Shown here in pieces: positions 46,757 to 56,132 of a stretch of 64,000 bases of DNA. Positions within the stretch are counted from its first letter, which is position 1. Every line of letters begins with the position of its first letter. The notes below the pieces were generated by a model. That model was not told the DNA's origin, did no database searches, and worked only from the letters and a program-made list of their open reading frames with translations. The DNA is taken from NCBI GenBank assembly GCA_028284905.1, contig JANQQU010000029.1, forward strand, positions 62,001-126,000. The letters run 5' to 3'. The position numbers and the translations under genes are program-made. Origin of the DNA: Calditrichia bacterium (GTDB lineage: Bacteria; Calditrichota; Calditrichia; RBG-13-44-9; J075).

Positions 46757-47881
46757 ATGAAGCTACATGCTTTCCTAATGCTAATCGGCGCACTTCACGG
46801 CTTCTTCCTCGCCGCCGTTCTCTTATCCACTAAAAAGTTGAGAACTACCGCCAATTTGCTGCTGGTAATTATCCTGCTTATTTTTTCCGGTTATCTACTC
46901 AAACATTACCTCACGCTGGAGGGTCTTCTCAAATTTTTCCCACATCTTTCTGCGGCATTTGTGCCGCTACTTTATCTGCTGGGCCCACTATATCTTTTTT
47001 ATGCCCGGTCAATGCTGGATCAATCATTAAAGTTCCAGGCGAAAGATGCTGTGCATATCGCTCCGGCGTTAATTTGCTTTCTCACCATCGTGCCGTACTA
47101 CTTGCAGTCGGCAGCTTATAAAATTGCCAAAATCGAGGCCTGCGACCCCAATAATTTTCATTTACCGGCAAATCGCGCCCTCTATTTCGGGATACTGTTT
47201 ATTCAGATGGCCGGATATATTTTTACGACCTGGCAATACCTGAAACAGCAACAAGCCGAAACTGATCGGCGCAGTTTCAAGAACAGTACTACCGTTTTTA
47301 GCTGGCTGCGTTTTTTCACTATCGGTTTTGCCAGCTTTCTCCTCTGTTTTCTAGCGGTTTTTCTTTTATTCTTCTTCACCAACTTTCATCTTTATTTTGC
47401 ATTGTTCACCCTGTTATTGGTGCCGGCGTTTATGATTCATGCCATTGGATATTGGACGATCAGAGCATCGGCCATTTTTCACGGGAATGGCGATCGCTCA
47501 GCCGGCAACCGTTATGAGGGCTCGGCTTTAACAGCATCACTCGCAAGTCAAATGAAAGATGGTTTGCTGGATTTAATGGAAAGCGAAAAAATCTATCGGG
47601 ACAGCGCTGCCGGTCTTAGCGAGATCAGCAAACGTTTATCGGTAAATTCGCGGTATTTATCGCAGTTAGTGAACCAGGAATTTCACTGTAATCTCACCGA
47701 CTTCATAAATGGTTACCGAATCAGTGAAGCGAAGAAATTGCTACGCGAAGAAAAATACAGGCATTGGAGTTTGCTCGGCATTGCCATGGAAGTGGGATTT
47801 AACAGCAAGAACACTTTTACCCGGGTGTTTAAACGCCATACCGGACAAACTCCTTCCAGCTTTCGCAAATCCCTCTCCTGA
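46757..47881 (+). CDS. AraC-type regulator with an N-terminal multi-helix membrane domain
   Basis: The 374-residue protein has about seven transmembrane helices in its first 250 residues (for example LLLVIILLIFSGYLL and FASFLLCFLAVFLLFFFTN). The last 110 residues are an AraC DNA-binding domain: VNSRYLSQLVNQEF in the first helix-turn-helix, IAMEVGFNSKNTFTRVFKR in the second, then GQTPSSFRK. The membrane part probably senses a ligand or lipid and keeps the DNA-binding part at the inner membrane. The phosphodiesterase lipoprotein gene begins 127 bases later. No Shine-Dalgarno precedes the ATG. Confidence 0.85.
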   Translation: MKLHAFLMLIGALHGFFLAAVLLSTKKLRTTANLLLVIILLIFSGYLLKHYLTLEGLLKFFPHLSAAFVPLLYLLGPLYLFYARSMLDQSLKFQAKDAVHIAPALICFLTIVPYYLQSAAYKIAKIEACDPNNFHLPANRALYFGILFIQMAGYIFTTWQYLKQQQAETDRRSFKNSTTVFSWLRFFTIGFASFLLCFLAVFLLFFFTNFHLYFALFTLLLVPAFMIHAIGYWTIRASAIFHGNGDRSAGNRYEGSALTASLASQMKDGLLDLMESEKIYRDSAAGLSEISKRLSVNSRYLSQLVNQEFHCNLTDFINGYRISEAKKLLREEKYRHWSLLGIAMEVGFNSKNTFTRVFKRHTGQTPSSFRKSLS

Positions 47882-48008
47882 CAACTCATTTTCCAAAAAC
47901 AACAAGCCCCAATTTATGAATTGTGGCCGGAAACGGTTCCCAGCAGCTTATTTTGGTTACGAGCTGATGTGTATTTCCGGTTTAGTGACATTGAATATGG
48001 GGCTGCTT

Positions 48009-49709
48009 ATGCAAACCAAAACTTTCAAACTTTTTATTGCAAAATATCTGCTGTTATTCCTTTTATTCATTTCCGGTTTATCCTGTTCGGAGTCGGGCAA
48101 TGGGGAAAAGACAAAACTGGTTGTACTGATCGGCATCGATCAGTTCCGCTCCAGCTATCTGGAGGAATATGGAGCGGCATTTTCCGGTGGATTTCAGCGG
48201 TTGCTGGCGCAGGGCCATTATTATCCCCGGGCAGTCGTTGACCATGCCCCGACTTTGTCCATGCCGGGACATACCACCCTGGCCACCGGTGCACATCCTG
48301 GCCGTCATGGGATCAATGCAAACGACTGGTTTGAAACCCTGCCGAATGGCAAACGACGGCGGGTGATTATTTTCCGGGATACGAACTTCAACATCGTCGG
48401 GCATCCGCAATTGACCGGCATCTCCCCGCAGCATTTGCGCGTCACCGGATTGGCGGACTGGATTCGCGCCACAGAGCCCGATGCACGAACCGTCGCGTTA
48501 AGTACCGGCAATGCCCTGGCAATGTTTTACGGCGGACGCGCGCTGCCGGATACCTCTCGTAATCATGCCTACTGGCTTTCGCACAGGGCGGGAGAATTTA
48601 TTACCTCCAGCTATTTTCGCCCGGATTATCCGGCCTGGGTCGCAGATTTCAACAACACCCATCTGCCACTGTTGCGGCGGAATCGCGCATGGAAAAGTAA
48701 AGTTCCTGCAGCGCATCGCTCACTGGCGAGAGCCGACGACGTGCCGTACGAAAACAACGGTATCGCTGTTACATTCCCTCATGTTTTTGAATATGCGGAC
48801 AGTAGCAATAGTGAAATTCTCGCCGGGAAAAACGCCGCGTACAATCGCTGGTTCGCAAACTCGCCTTTTGCTGATGAAGCATTATTTGCCCTCGCCAAAA
48901 AAGCAGTTGAAGCCCGGGAACTGGGGCAGCGGCAGTCAACGGATTTTCTGGCGCTGGCGATTAAGTCGGTCGACCGTATTGGTCACGATTTTGGCCCCGC
49001 CAGTCAGGAACAACTGGATATTCTTTTCCGGCTCGATCGCTTACTGGGGGATTTCTTTCAATATCTGGATGATACGATTGGCAAAGACAATTACCTTATC
49101 ACCCTGTCCGCCGATCACGGTGCGCTCAACATCGTAGAGTATGAGCAGGAAGCAGGGCGTCCGGGCAGGCGAATTTCCGAAGCAGACATTCAGAACCTCT
49201 TGAATGAAGTCGATCAATTCGTGAAAACATATGACGGAGCACCAGAGGAATTAGCGGAAAAGGTTGCGGCGGAATTAGAGAAATCAGACTTTGTCGCCCG
49301 GGCGATGACACCGAAAATGCTCAGCAGCAAAGATCCAGCAGACGATATTCTCCATTATTACCGAAATTCCTACATTCCCGGCCGCAACACGACCTTTCCG
49401 CTCTGGACCAGGAAGGTGCTCTACAGAAAATTTTCCGAGACCCATCCAGTAAACTGGGGAATTATTGTGGAGTTTGCGGAATATACCTCGCTCTGGACGG
49501 CCCGCGCCAATCATGGCTCATCACATCGATACGATCGGGAAGTGCCGATTATTTTTATGGGGGATGGTGTTGATCCGGGCATTGCCACAACCCCGGCCCG
49601 CACAGTCGATGTCGCACCGACACTGGCGGAACTCGCCGGTATCGCCTTTCCTGATAGCGTGGACGGCATTGTATTACCGGTTCACAGGGAGCATTCGTCC
49701 GAGAATTAA
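48009..49709 (+). CDS. Alkaline-phosphatase-superfamily (phosphodiesterase/PafA-like) lipoprotein
   Basis: The start chosen gives MQTKTFKLFIAKYLLLFLLF and a lipobox at LSC; the frame stays open 100 codons upstream into the AraC gene, but that part has no signal. An ATG four codons earlier is an alternative. The catalytic region reads LIGIDQFRSSYL (metal Asp), then APTLSMPGHTTLATG with the nucleophile Thr and HPGRHGI; later LSADHGALNI and RANHGSSHRYD supply further ligands. This is the nucleotide-pyrophosphatase and PafA branch. It would take phosphate or a nucleotide off substrates in the periplasm. Confidence 0.85.
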   Translation: MQTKTFKLFIAKYLLLFLLFISGLSCSESGNGEKTKLVVLIGIDQFRSSYLEEYGAAFSGGFQRLLAQGHYYPRAVVDHAPTLSMPGHTTLATGAHPGRHGINANDWFETLPNGKRRRVIIFRDTNFNIVGHPQLTGISPQHLRVTGLADWIRATEPDARTVALSTGNALAMFYGGRALPDTSRNHAYWLSHRAGEFITSSYFRPDYPAWVADFNNTHLPLLRRNRAWKSKVPAAHRSLARADDVPYENNGIAVTFPHVFEYADSSNSEILAGKNAAYNRWFANSPFADEALFALAKKAVEARELGQRQSTDFLALAIKSVDRIGHDFGPASQEQLDILFRLDRLLGDFFQYLDDTIGKDNYLITLSADHGALNIVEYEQEAGRPGRRISEADIQNLLNEVDQFVKTYDGAPEELAEKVAAELEKSDFVARAMTPKMLSSKDPADDILHYYRNSYIPGRNTTFPLWTRKVLYRKFSETHPVNWGIIVEFAEYTSLWTARANHGSSHRYDREVPIIFMGDGVDPGIATTPARTVDVAPTLAELAGIAFPDSVDGIVLPVHREHSSEN

Positions 49710-49753
49710 GAATTTTATTAGGTTATTAAGCGTCGGAGAAAGTGGCGGTCGAC

Positions 49754-49802
49754 AGTGGCAGAAAAAAATAGCTGCCACCTGCTACTGCCCACTGCCACTT
49801 TT
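49754..49802 (+). terminator. Possible terminator between convergent genes
   Basis: AGTGGCAG and CTGCCACT pair as an 8-base stem with about 30 bases in the loop, followed by four T. The loop also contains a GCTGCCAC repeat that could pair alternatively. It lies between the phosphodiesterase gene and the convergent esterase gene. Confidence 0.4.
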
Positions 49803-49811
49803 ACATAGTTG

Positions 49812-51065
49812 CTACTGCCCTGCGCCTAAGGCCTTCAGCCTTGCCTGAAACCGCTCCAGCTGCGGATCTTCATTTTTCGCAGCCAAGGCCGTCGCTTTTT
49901 CATAAGCCGCTAAAGCTTTCGGAGTATCGCCCATTTTTTCAAAAGTATCGCCAAGACCGGCATAAAGCAATGGTGCATCCGGTAAACGCTGTATCCCTGT
50001 TTCAAAAAAAGAACGGGCTTTTTCCAGCTTTCCATGCTTCAAATAAAATTGCCCGTAGCGATGATGCCAGCGCACCGGGTATAAACCGGCAATCCTTCCC
50101 TTGAAGTAATTCATAAAGAAATCAAAAGAATCAAAGTCATCGGCACGCATGGAAAGTGAGAGCAAATTAAAGATGGTGGCATGATGAATTTCCGCTGCGG
50201 TATTATATTTCTCACTACGATTTTGATAGTGCTGCGTCAATTGTTCGATACCACCGGCACCTTCGAACGCTTGCAAGCTTTCAAAAGATATCGGCTTAAA
50301 GTCGCGATAGTATTCCGTTACTCCCCGGTAAATGGTGCGATAGGGCGTCGACCAGTGGTCTTCCTCCGGCAGCGATTCTTTTTTCCAGCGTAATTGCGCC
50401 GGGGCTTTTTTCTCCAATAATTCGGTGAATCCGGCAACACTTTTGGATAGCCAGGTCTCATCCGGACTGGTAGCAAAGTAGAGGAATTTTTCTGCTGGTA
50501 AACCGCGATTAGCAAACTCGCTGAAAGCGACAGAATCTGCCGTTGCCGCACTCGCTGCAAAATAGGCGTTAAAGAGATCAGGTCTTTTTAATAAAATCTC
50601 TATAACGGAATAGCCAGCCGATTGCCAGCCGAAAATCATTCGGTCATCGGATGCACGATAGTTATTCTCGATGTACGGAAGTAATTCTTTCTCCAGGAAA
50701 TCCCGGTATTTCAGAAAACGCTGCGCCGAACCAAAATCCAAGCGACGCAGTTGCTTGTCATCGCTCCTGATGCCGACAACGATAAAGCGAGGAGATTTAT
50801 AGCGCCACTCCGCTGTCTGTTGAAAGGCGACGCCGTAGTAGAAATAATAGTGCCCATCTAAAATATACAGTACCGGATAATCCCGGGAGGTTTGTGAATA
50901 GTCTTCCGGCAGATAAATTTGTAGCGCTAAATCCCGCTGCAAGATTGCGGAATGAATAGTTTGATTTTGAATATTGCTTTGCTTATTCATCTGCTCCTGT
51001 GCGACGATTGTAACGCCGGAAAAGATGAATAATAAGGTGAGAAAAAACGTAGAAAGATGTTTCAC
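49812..51065 (-). CDS. Exported esterase-D-type hydrolase with C-terminal TPR region (paralogue)
   Basis: The start is called at GTG, because AGGAG lies exactly 6 bases before it; the ATG two codons upstream touches the AGGAG directly. The signal peptide is KHLSTFFLTLLFIFSG. The esterase fold has VLYILDGHYYFYYG, FIVVGIRSDDKQLRR and the elbow FGWQSAGYS. The catalytic His is probably in EEDHWSTPY. From about residue 310 TPR-like repeats follow (LEKARSFFETGIQRLPD, TPKALAAYEKATALA). It matches the protein at 37-38 kb in order of parts. Confidence 0.85.
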   Translation of the reverse strand: MKHLSTFFLTLLFIFSGVTIVAQEQMNKQSNIQNQTIHSAILQRDLALQIYLPEDYSQTSRDYPVLYILDGHYYFYYGVAFQQTAEWRYKSPRFIVVGIRSDDKQLRRLDFGSAQRFLKYRDFLEKELLPYIENNYRASDDRMIFGWQSAGYSVIEILLKRPDLFNAYFAASAATADSVAFSEFANRGLPAEKFLYFATSPDETWLSKSVAGFTELLEKKAPAQLRWKKESLPEEDHWSTPYRTIYRGVTEYYRDFKPISFESLQAFEGAGGIEQLTQHYQNRSEKYNTAAEIHHATIFNLLSLSMRADDFDSFDFFMNYFKGRIAGLYPVRWHHRYGQFYLKHGKLEKARSFFETGIQRLPDAPLLYAGLGDTFEKMGDTPKALAAYEKATALAAKNEDPQLERFQARLKALGAGQ

Positions 51066-51233
51066 TGGCATCTCCTGTTTTATCGCGATCGCTTCTGCCA
51101 ACAACAATTCTTCGAGATTAAACGCCAACGTAATCTATCTTGTAATGTTTCAGTCGGTTAGTGATAGTCGGGAAAGGGAAAATATTTTGCTGCAATTCAA
51201 GGTTGGCAAACAGATGTGAATAAAATACAACTA

Positions 51234-51421
51234 TGTGACCCTTTCAGGGTAAAACGCTTTCGAGGGTTTTAACCCTGGGCTCCCAGGGTTAAACCTGTAA
51301 CCGGTTCTCCCTTTGGGGCTTTGCGTTAAAAATACGCCGAAGGCGTTGCATATCTCAACCGGGGGGCATACATGAGCCCCCTGGTTGAGATAACTTTTAT
51401 ACCAACCCTGAAGGGGTTACA
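51234..51421. repeat. Cluster of palindromes based on ACCCTTTCAGGGT
   Basis: The outer pair, TGTGACCCTTTCAGGGT (51234) and ACCCTGAAGGGGTTACA (51405), are inverted copies. Between them are TTTAACCCTGGG paired with CCAGGGTTAAA (51268-51293) and a long hairpin TATCTCAACCGGGGGGC with GCCCCCTGGTTGAGATA (51351-51392, loop ATACATGA). It is a different family from arrays A and B, and lies between two minus-strand genes, where any of its stems may act as a terminator. The rest of 51066-51488 is AT-rich without a gene. Confidence 0.75.
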
Positions 51422-51488
51422 GAATTTTTGATGTTAAATGTTACCAGTGAATACATTTTCACAAAATTTGTCAAAGAACGATAATTTT

Positions 51489-53078
51489 TTAATCGGTCGC
51501 GAGAAACCGCGGCGCCTTACGATGTTTCGTGCCCTGCTCATAGGCGTAGGCGATTTCCAGCAATAGCGGCTCACTCCAGGCCCGGCCGAAGAATGAGATC
51601 CCTAGCGGCACCTCACCGACAAAACCCATCGGCACATTAATGTTTGGATAGCCGGAGAGCGCCGCATTTACGGAAGTAGAGAGTACAAAATTATCGCCAT
51701 TGATCAAATCCGTTTTCCAGGCCGGGCCGCCGGACGGTGCAACAATTGCATCCAACTGATGTTCATTCATTACCCGGTCGATGCCGTCTTCCCGGTAAGC
51801 TTTTAGCATTGCGCGGACAGCAGTTTTATAATCTTCGGTTTCCAAATCGCCTTTAGATTGCGCGTTCTCCATTCTCCCCAGGTTAAAATGGCGCATTTCA
51901 ATACTATCCGCCTCGGTCGCTGCAATTGCTTCGGCAAGATTCTTCACCGGCGCATTTTCTCCCAGCCGGGCAAAATATTTTCTCAGTCCATCTTTAAATT
52001 CATAAGCAAGCACTTCGATCGAATTTGTATAAGGAGTGCCTTCAACCAGTTGATCCAGCTCGACAATCTCAACTCCCTGACTCTTTAAAAAACGAACGGC
52101 CTGATGCATTAACGAATCTACTTTAAAATGGGTGCCTTCTGCAGTCTTCAGATAACCGATCCGTTTTCCCTGCAATCCTTCCTTCTTCAGGAATTGGGTA
52201 TAATCGGTATGGAAATTTCCCTCGCTGGCCAATGTTCTCGCATCGCTGGCATCCACACCGGTGATCGCCCCGAGCAGAATTGCCGCATCCGTTACGTTGC
52301 GGGCCATCGGTCCGGCAGTATCCTGCGTTTCACTAATCGGCACAATGCCGGAACGGCTCCAGAGCCCTACCGTTGGTTTGATGCCGACAATGCCATTGGC
52401 GTTGGAAGGACACATAATCGATCCCCAGGTTTCCGTACCGATAGAAACTGCACACAAGTTTGCCGAAACCGACACCGCCGAGCCGGAGCTGGAGCCACAA
52501 GGGTTTCTATCCAACACATAAGGATTTTTCGTCTGCCCACCAACACCGCTCCAGCCACTGGAAGAAAAGGAACCGCGATAGTTGGCCCACTCACTAAGAT
52601 TTGCCTTCGCGAGAATCACCGCGCCCGCTTCCCGCAGTTTTTTGGCGACGTGGCTATCCTCTGGCGGATAGGAATCTTTTAACACCCGGGAACCGGCAGT
52701 TGTGGGCATTTTATCATGGGTATCGATATTGTCTTTTAAAATCACCGGAATACCATGCATCGGTCCGCGGCTGTTGCCCTCAGCTAATTCCTTATCCAGT
52801 TCATCGGCGATTGCCAGTGCATCGGGATTAACGATGATGATCGAGTTTATCGCCGGTCCGTTGCGGTCAATTTCTTCAATCCGGTCGATATACAGCTGAA
52901 CGATGCTTCGCACGGAATAGGTGCCGTCCTGATATCCCTGCCGGATTTCCGGGATGGTAATTTCATCCAACTCAAATGGGGCAATTTCTTCCGGTGATTT
53001 TTCGGTTTGGCAAGCAGATAACAGCAGTGAAATAATTAAAAGCGGCAATATTCTAAAAAAATAGCGAAATAACTTCAT
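51489..53078 (-). CDS. Amidase-signature-family lipoprotein
   Basis: The start with AAGGGAA 6 bases upstream gives MKLFRYFFRILPLLIISLLL and the lipobox LSAC. The Ser-cisSer-Lys triad is in GIPVILKDNIDT (Lys), NPCGSSSGSAVSVSAN (cis-Ser) and GTETWGSI (Ser). The family (GatA-like) hydrolyses amides; with a lipoprotein signal this one works in the periplasm, and does not serve tRNA amidation. It has 529 residues, a normal size. No partner is adjacent. Confidence 0.9.
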   Translation of the reverse strand: MKLFRYFFRILPLLIISLLLSACQTEKSPEEIAPFELDEITIPEIRQGYQDGTYSVRSIVQLYIDRIEEIDRNGPAINSIIIVNPDALAIADELDKELAEGNSRGPMHGIPVILKDNIDTHDKMPTTAGSRVLKDSYPPEDSHVAKKLREAGAVILAKANLSEWANYRGSFSSSGWSGVGGQTKNPYVLDRNPCGSSSGSAVSVSANLCAVSIGTETWGSIMCPSNANGIVGIKPTVGLWSRSGIVPISETQDTAGPMARNVTDAAILLGAITGVDASDARTLASEGNFHTDYTQFLKKEGLQGKRIGYLKTAEGTHFKVDSLMHQAVRFLKSQGVEIVELDQLVEGTPYTNSIEVLAYEFKDGLRKYFARLGENAPVKNLAEAIAATEADSIEMRHFNLGRMENAQSKGDLETEDYKTAVRAMLKAYREDGIDRVMNEHQLDAIVAPSGGPAWKTDLINGDNFVLSTSVNAALSGYPNINVPMGFVGEVPLGISFFGRAWSEPLLLEIAYAYEQGTKHRKAPRFLATD

Positions 53079-53178
53079 GGGATTCCCTTGTGATTTACTC
53101 AAATAACAGATTCATCATATTTTAGTGAATTTCCGGCAATCTGCCAAATTTAAGAGCGAAGCAGTATAATAGTGAATA

Positions 53179-53961
53179 TCAGGAAAAAAATGCCGGTAGA
53201 ACGTGGATGACCAGGTCCACAGAAAAATGCGCCATCATGGCGGCGATGAGGCTGCGGCGCCAATAGCACCAGCCATACAAGGCACCGACAAGCGTGTTTC
53301 CGATAATCGTCCCGCCAATGGCAAACGGAGAACCGGCGCCATGGGAGATGAGTTGTGGCAGGTGCGCCAGTCCAAAACCGATGCCCGCCAAGATAATCAC
53401 TGGCCAGGCAACTGCCGGCCGTATTTCATCATGCCCGAGTGCACGGGTGATCAGCCAAAGGAGAAGGGTCATTAAACCGAGGCGAAACCAGACCTCTTCG
53501 CCGATGGCAGCGCCCGTCGAGGCAAGCAGTCCTCCAATGACACCGAGGTGCCCAAAGGCGGGGAGCTCCGCCGGTAAATAAGGCGCGGTAAAAAACCTGA
53601 TGATGATAAGTATAGCCCCCATCAATATTCCGAGAATCCCGGCGAGTTTCAGATCTTGAAACAACCAATTTTTTGCGCCGGGTGTTTTCGCAAGCAGTGC
53701 GGCCATTAAAGGTGCGCCGAGCCCAACCTGACGACCTAGCCAGATCCCCAATCCACATAACGGAATCGTTAGCAAACTCAGTATTATCAGGCTCTGTAGA
53801 AAGACATCCTGAAAATTTTCTCCGGATTGAGCAGTGCTGTAAGCCAGAGCGCCCAGTTGTGAAATAGCAGTCAACAACCAGAGGATGACTAATAGTGTGA
53901 AAAACGGCTGAGTGACTTTTGGCTTATCAAACACTTGATTAAAAATGGTATTTGCATCCAT
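53179..53961 (-). CDS. CPBP-family intramembrane metalloprotease
   Basis: The 260-residue product has about seven helices. Motif 1 is GAAIGEEVWFRLGL (EExxxR), motif 2 GFGLAHLPQL, motif 3 NTLVGALYGWCYWRRSL, and the last His lies in MMAHFSVDLVIH. Such CAAX-like proteases cut membrane or lipidated proteins, and some act in immunity to peptides. It stands alone on this strand. GGGATC lies near the ATG, so the start is moderate. Confidence 0.85.
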   Translation of the reverse strand: MDANTIFNQVFDKPKVTQPFFTLLVILWLLTAISQLGALAYSTAQSGENFQDVFLQSLIILSLLTIPLCGLGIWLGRQVGLGAPLMAALLAKTPGAKNWLFQDLKLAGILGILMGAILIIIRFFTAPYLPAELPAFGHLGVIGGLLASTGAAIGEEVWFRLGLMTLLLWLITRALGHDEIRPAVAWPVIILAGIGFGLAHLPQLISHGAGSPFAIGGTIIGNTLVGALYGWCYWRRSLIAAMMAHFSVDLVIHVLPAFFS

Positions 53962-54053
53962 AGATTATTAGATCCCATTTCTTTCTAAAAAATTAAGAGC
54001 AAAACATCTACTTCCATTCATCAGGGCTTAATTCAGCTTACAAAACAGCATCA

Positions 54054-54102
54054 GCCCGCTAAGGGCGCCCTAAACTAGCCCAGGACGTCAGTCCAGGGCG
54101 GG
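54054..54102. repeat. Single GC-rich palindromic repeat
   Basis: GCCCGC near 54054 pairs with GCGGGT at the right end, and AGCCCAGGACGTCAGTCCAGG lies inside with self-complementary ends. The AGCCCAGGAC-x-GTCCxGGGC type is another familiar dispersed form. It lies just before the DUF1697 stop codon on the minus strand side, and could also end its transcript. Confidence 0.4.
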
Positions 54103-54110
54103 TAAAACGT

Positions 54111-54638
54111 TTATTCTATCATTGTCGCCAGTTTATTCACGGTATTCCAGTTACGGGCGGTGGCGGGCACGCCCAGCGCCTTTTCGACAACCGTCGCCAA
54201 TTTCGAGCGGCCGATCCCATCCGGCGCATATACATAAAACACTTTTCCTTTCAACAGGAATTGCTCCGAATCTTTTTTGACAGATTCAAGCAAATCCAGA
54301 TCGGGCTGATTTGCCGGTGATGTCAGAAAATTAAAATGTAAAGTCTTACCATTGTCTGTCGGAAAGGGGTTATTGTTTATCGCTTCCTGAAATGCTGCCA
54401 CATCCAACAATAAAACTCGTGGCTCAAATCCTTTATTTGCCAGAATCGCTTTGCTGATTGCATCAGCATCAATATCCTCCATCCTTTTACTACTCTGAAA
54501 AACCACGTTGCCACTCTGGATATACGTCCGGACGTTTTTGCAGCCCATTGTCTCCAGCATTGCAGCAAGCTCTTTCATGGGTAAAATGTTTTTACCACCG
54601 ACGTTAATTCCGCGAAAAAGCGCAATATAGGTGTTCAC
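54111..54638 (-). CDS. DUF1697 family protein
   Basis: The start is GTG with GGAG 5 bases upstream; the overlapping ATG runs directly into a stop. The 175-residue product opens with the family hallmark YIALFRGINVGGKNILPM and YIQSGNVVFQS. DUF1697 has a ferredoxin-like fold and no agreed function. It is probably cytoplasmic. The neighbouring GNAT gene lies 66 bases upstream on the same strand. Confidence 0.86.
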   Translation of the reverse strand: MNTYIALFRGINVGGKNILPMKELAAMLETMGCKNVRTYIQSGNVVFQSSKRMEDIDADAISKAILANKGFEPRVLLLDVAAFQEAINNNPFPTDNGKTLHFNFLTSPANQPDLDLLESVKKDSEQFLLKGKVFYVYAPDGIGRSKLATVVEKALGVPATARNWNTVNKLATMIE

Positions 54639-54704
54639 ATAATCTCCAGTTTATATTTCGTTATTTCGGTTGAGTGCATCCGCATATAACTAATGGCACC
54701 GAAA

Positions 54705-55250
54705 CTATGACTCACTACGGATGATGGAAAAGCACAGGACATCCCGAGGTTCCGGGCCCACATTGGGATGAACGGTCCAACGCCTGAGCACCCCTTCGCA
54801 CTGAAAACCAGCCCGTTCCAGCACTCGCGCGGATGCCAGGTTCTCGCAATCGCAGATCGCCCAAATTCGATGTACATCGGGCTGCGCTAAAAACCAACGG
54901 GTAAGTTCGGACACTGCTTCTGTCATAAAACCGTTGCCACAGGCGTCAGGCTTGAGGACGTAGCCAAGACCGACGCGATGTCCCGCAGGATGAGCGGCGA
55001 TCGCCCCTAATGCTTCCCGGGACGCCCGGTCTTCCAGCATCCACGAATAGCGTTTCCCATTATCCCAATCCGCCTCACAACGGGTAGCGTGCGCGATGGC
55101 ATCGTTTATCGTCTCATGCGGTTTCCAGGTGAGATATCGCGTCACTTTTGGATCCTGGGCCCAGCCTTCGAAAATCCGATCGGCGTCAGGCATTCGCAGC
55201 CGGCAAATCCGGAGGCGTTCAGTATTAAGGACTTCAGGTGGGGTCTGCAT
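54705..55250 (-). CDS. GNAT family N-acetyltransferase (RimJ/RimL type)
   Basis: The protein has 181 residues and the RimJ/RimL pattern: LNTERLRICRLRMPDADRI at the start, GLGYVLKPDACGNGFMTEAV (acetyl-CoA loop DACGNGFMTEA), then ENLASARVLERAGFQCEG. This group acetylates protein N-termini or small molecules and gives some resistance traits. The acceptor cannot be assigned. It is followed by DUF1697. Confidence 0.86.
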   Translation of the reverse strand: MQTPPEVLNTERLRICRLRMPDADRIFEGWAQDPKVTRYLTWKPHETINDAIAHATRCEADWDNGKRYSWMLEDRASREALGAIAAHPAGHRVGLGYVLKPDACGNGFMTEAVSELTRWFLAQPDVHRIWAICDCENLASARVLERAGFQCEGVLRRWTVHPNVGPEPRDVLCFSIIRSES

Positions 55251-55516
55251 ATGTTTACCTCAAGAAAGAGCCAGCTAACAGCTGACTTCAGTATGCTTGA
55301 TTCGTTTTTTTGTTCGGCACTTAAATTAGCAAGGAATAAGACAAGATGCAATAACGCCCGGGGCAATCATCAAAGTATTAGCGGGTGAGCTAAATTTGCA
55401 AGTATTGGGGGAAACGTCTATATTAGGCCGATTCGGGCATTTTGCTCTACTAAAACTATTTGACGAAACGCTCGGATCATTCACAAACCACTGGGGCACC
55501 AGTATGGAGGTATTGT

Positions 55517-56014
55517 ATGTCATACGTAAAGGTCTTGCGTATCGGTTTTATAGCAATTTTATTTTGCAGTTTTACCGCACTCAACGCCCAGGATAAAGAT
55601 CTGAAATCCCTGGCAGAAGCATATGTGGCAGCATGGAATAGTGGTTCTACGGATGGATTTGATGCACTTTTATCTGCGGATTTTAAACGCCATGCGCCCC
55701 CTTCGTCAGCCGCACCGATGACTGATGGCCTGGAAGCAATGAAGCAGGTAGTGAACGGGGCACATGCAACATTTGAAGGTTTTAATGTCGTTATTGACGA
55801 GGTCATCGTTGGCGACAATCGCTACGTCATGCGCTGGACGTATAGCGGCACGCATACCGGTGAGGGCAACCCGGGATTAGCGGGCAAGCAAGTGAAAGAT
55901 ACCGGGATTAGCGTTGTGCATGTTGCCGATGGTAAGATGGTTGAAGAATGGGCTGTCTGGGATAACCTCGCTACAATGATGCAACTTGGTATGACTGTTG
56001 TACCGAAAGAATAA
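55517..56014 (+). CDS. Exported SnoaL-like/ester-cyclase-fold protein
   Basis: The start was set at the ATG with GGAGG 7 bases upstream. A signal peptide runs to about residue 25 (LCSFTALNAQ region). The remaining 140 residues follow the SnoaL-like fold: AEAYVAAWNSGSTDGFDALL, then RWTYSGTHTGE and GISVVHVADGKMVEEWAVWD. Such proteins are polyketide cyclases, isomerases or ligand-binding shells; an exported one has no set function. It stands alone, with a terminator after it. Confidence 0.81.
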   Translation: MSYVKVLRIGFIAILFCSFTALNAQDKDLKSLAEAYVAAWNSGSTDGFDALLSADFKRHAPPSSAAPMTDGLEAMKQVVNGAHATFEGFNVVIDEVIVGDNRYVMRWTYSGTHTGEGNPGLAGKQVKDTGISVVHVADGKMVEEWAVWDNLATMMQLGMTVVPKE

Positions 56015-56039
56015 TTAGCAGCACACGACAAATTTCTAT

Positions 56040-56096
56040 AAAGCTGTAATAGAAGCAAGCGAAGAAACGTTCATGCTATCTGTTACAGCTTTTTTC
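56040..56096 (+). terminator. Terminator of the SnoaL-like gene
   Basis: AAAGCTGTAA and TTACAGCTTT form a 10-base stem around a 32-base spacer that may fold further, followed by T6. It lies between the convergent SnoaL-like and unknown protein genes, and could also serve the latter less well. Confidence 0.6.
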
Positions 56097-56132
56097 TTAT
56101 TTTTTGCCAATCTAATTCGCGGCTCAACACAC

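Noticed and set aside
47709-48008. 100-residue N-terminal extension of the phosphodiesterase gene, or a frameshifted fusion with the AraC gene
   Set aside because: The extension lies in another frame of the AraC gene, is not conserved-looking, and would block the lipoprotein signal.
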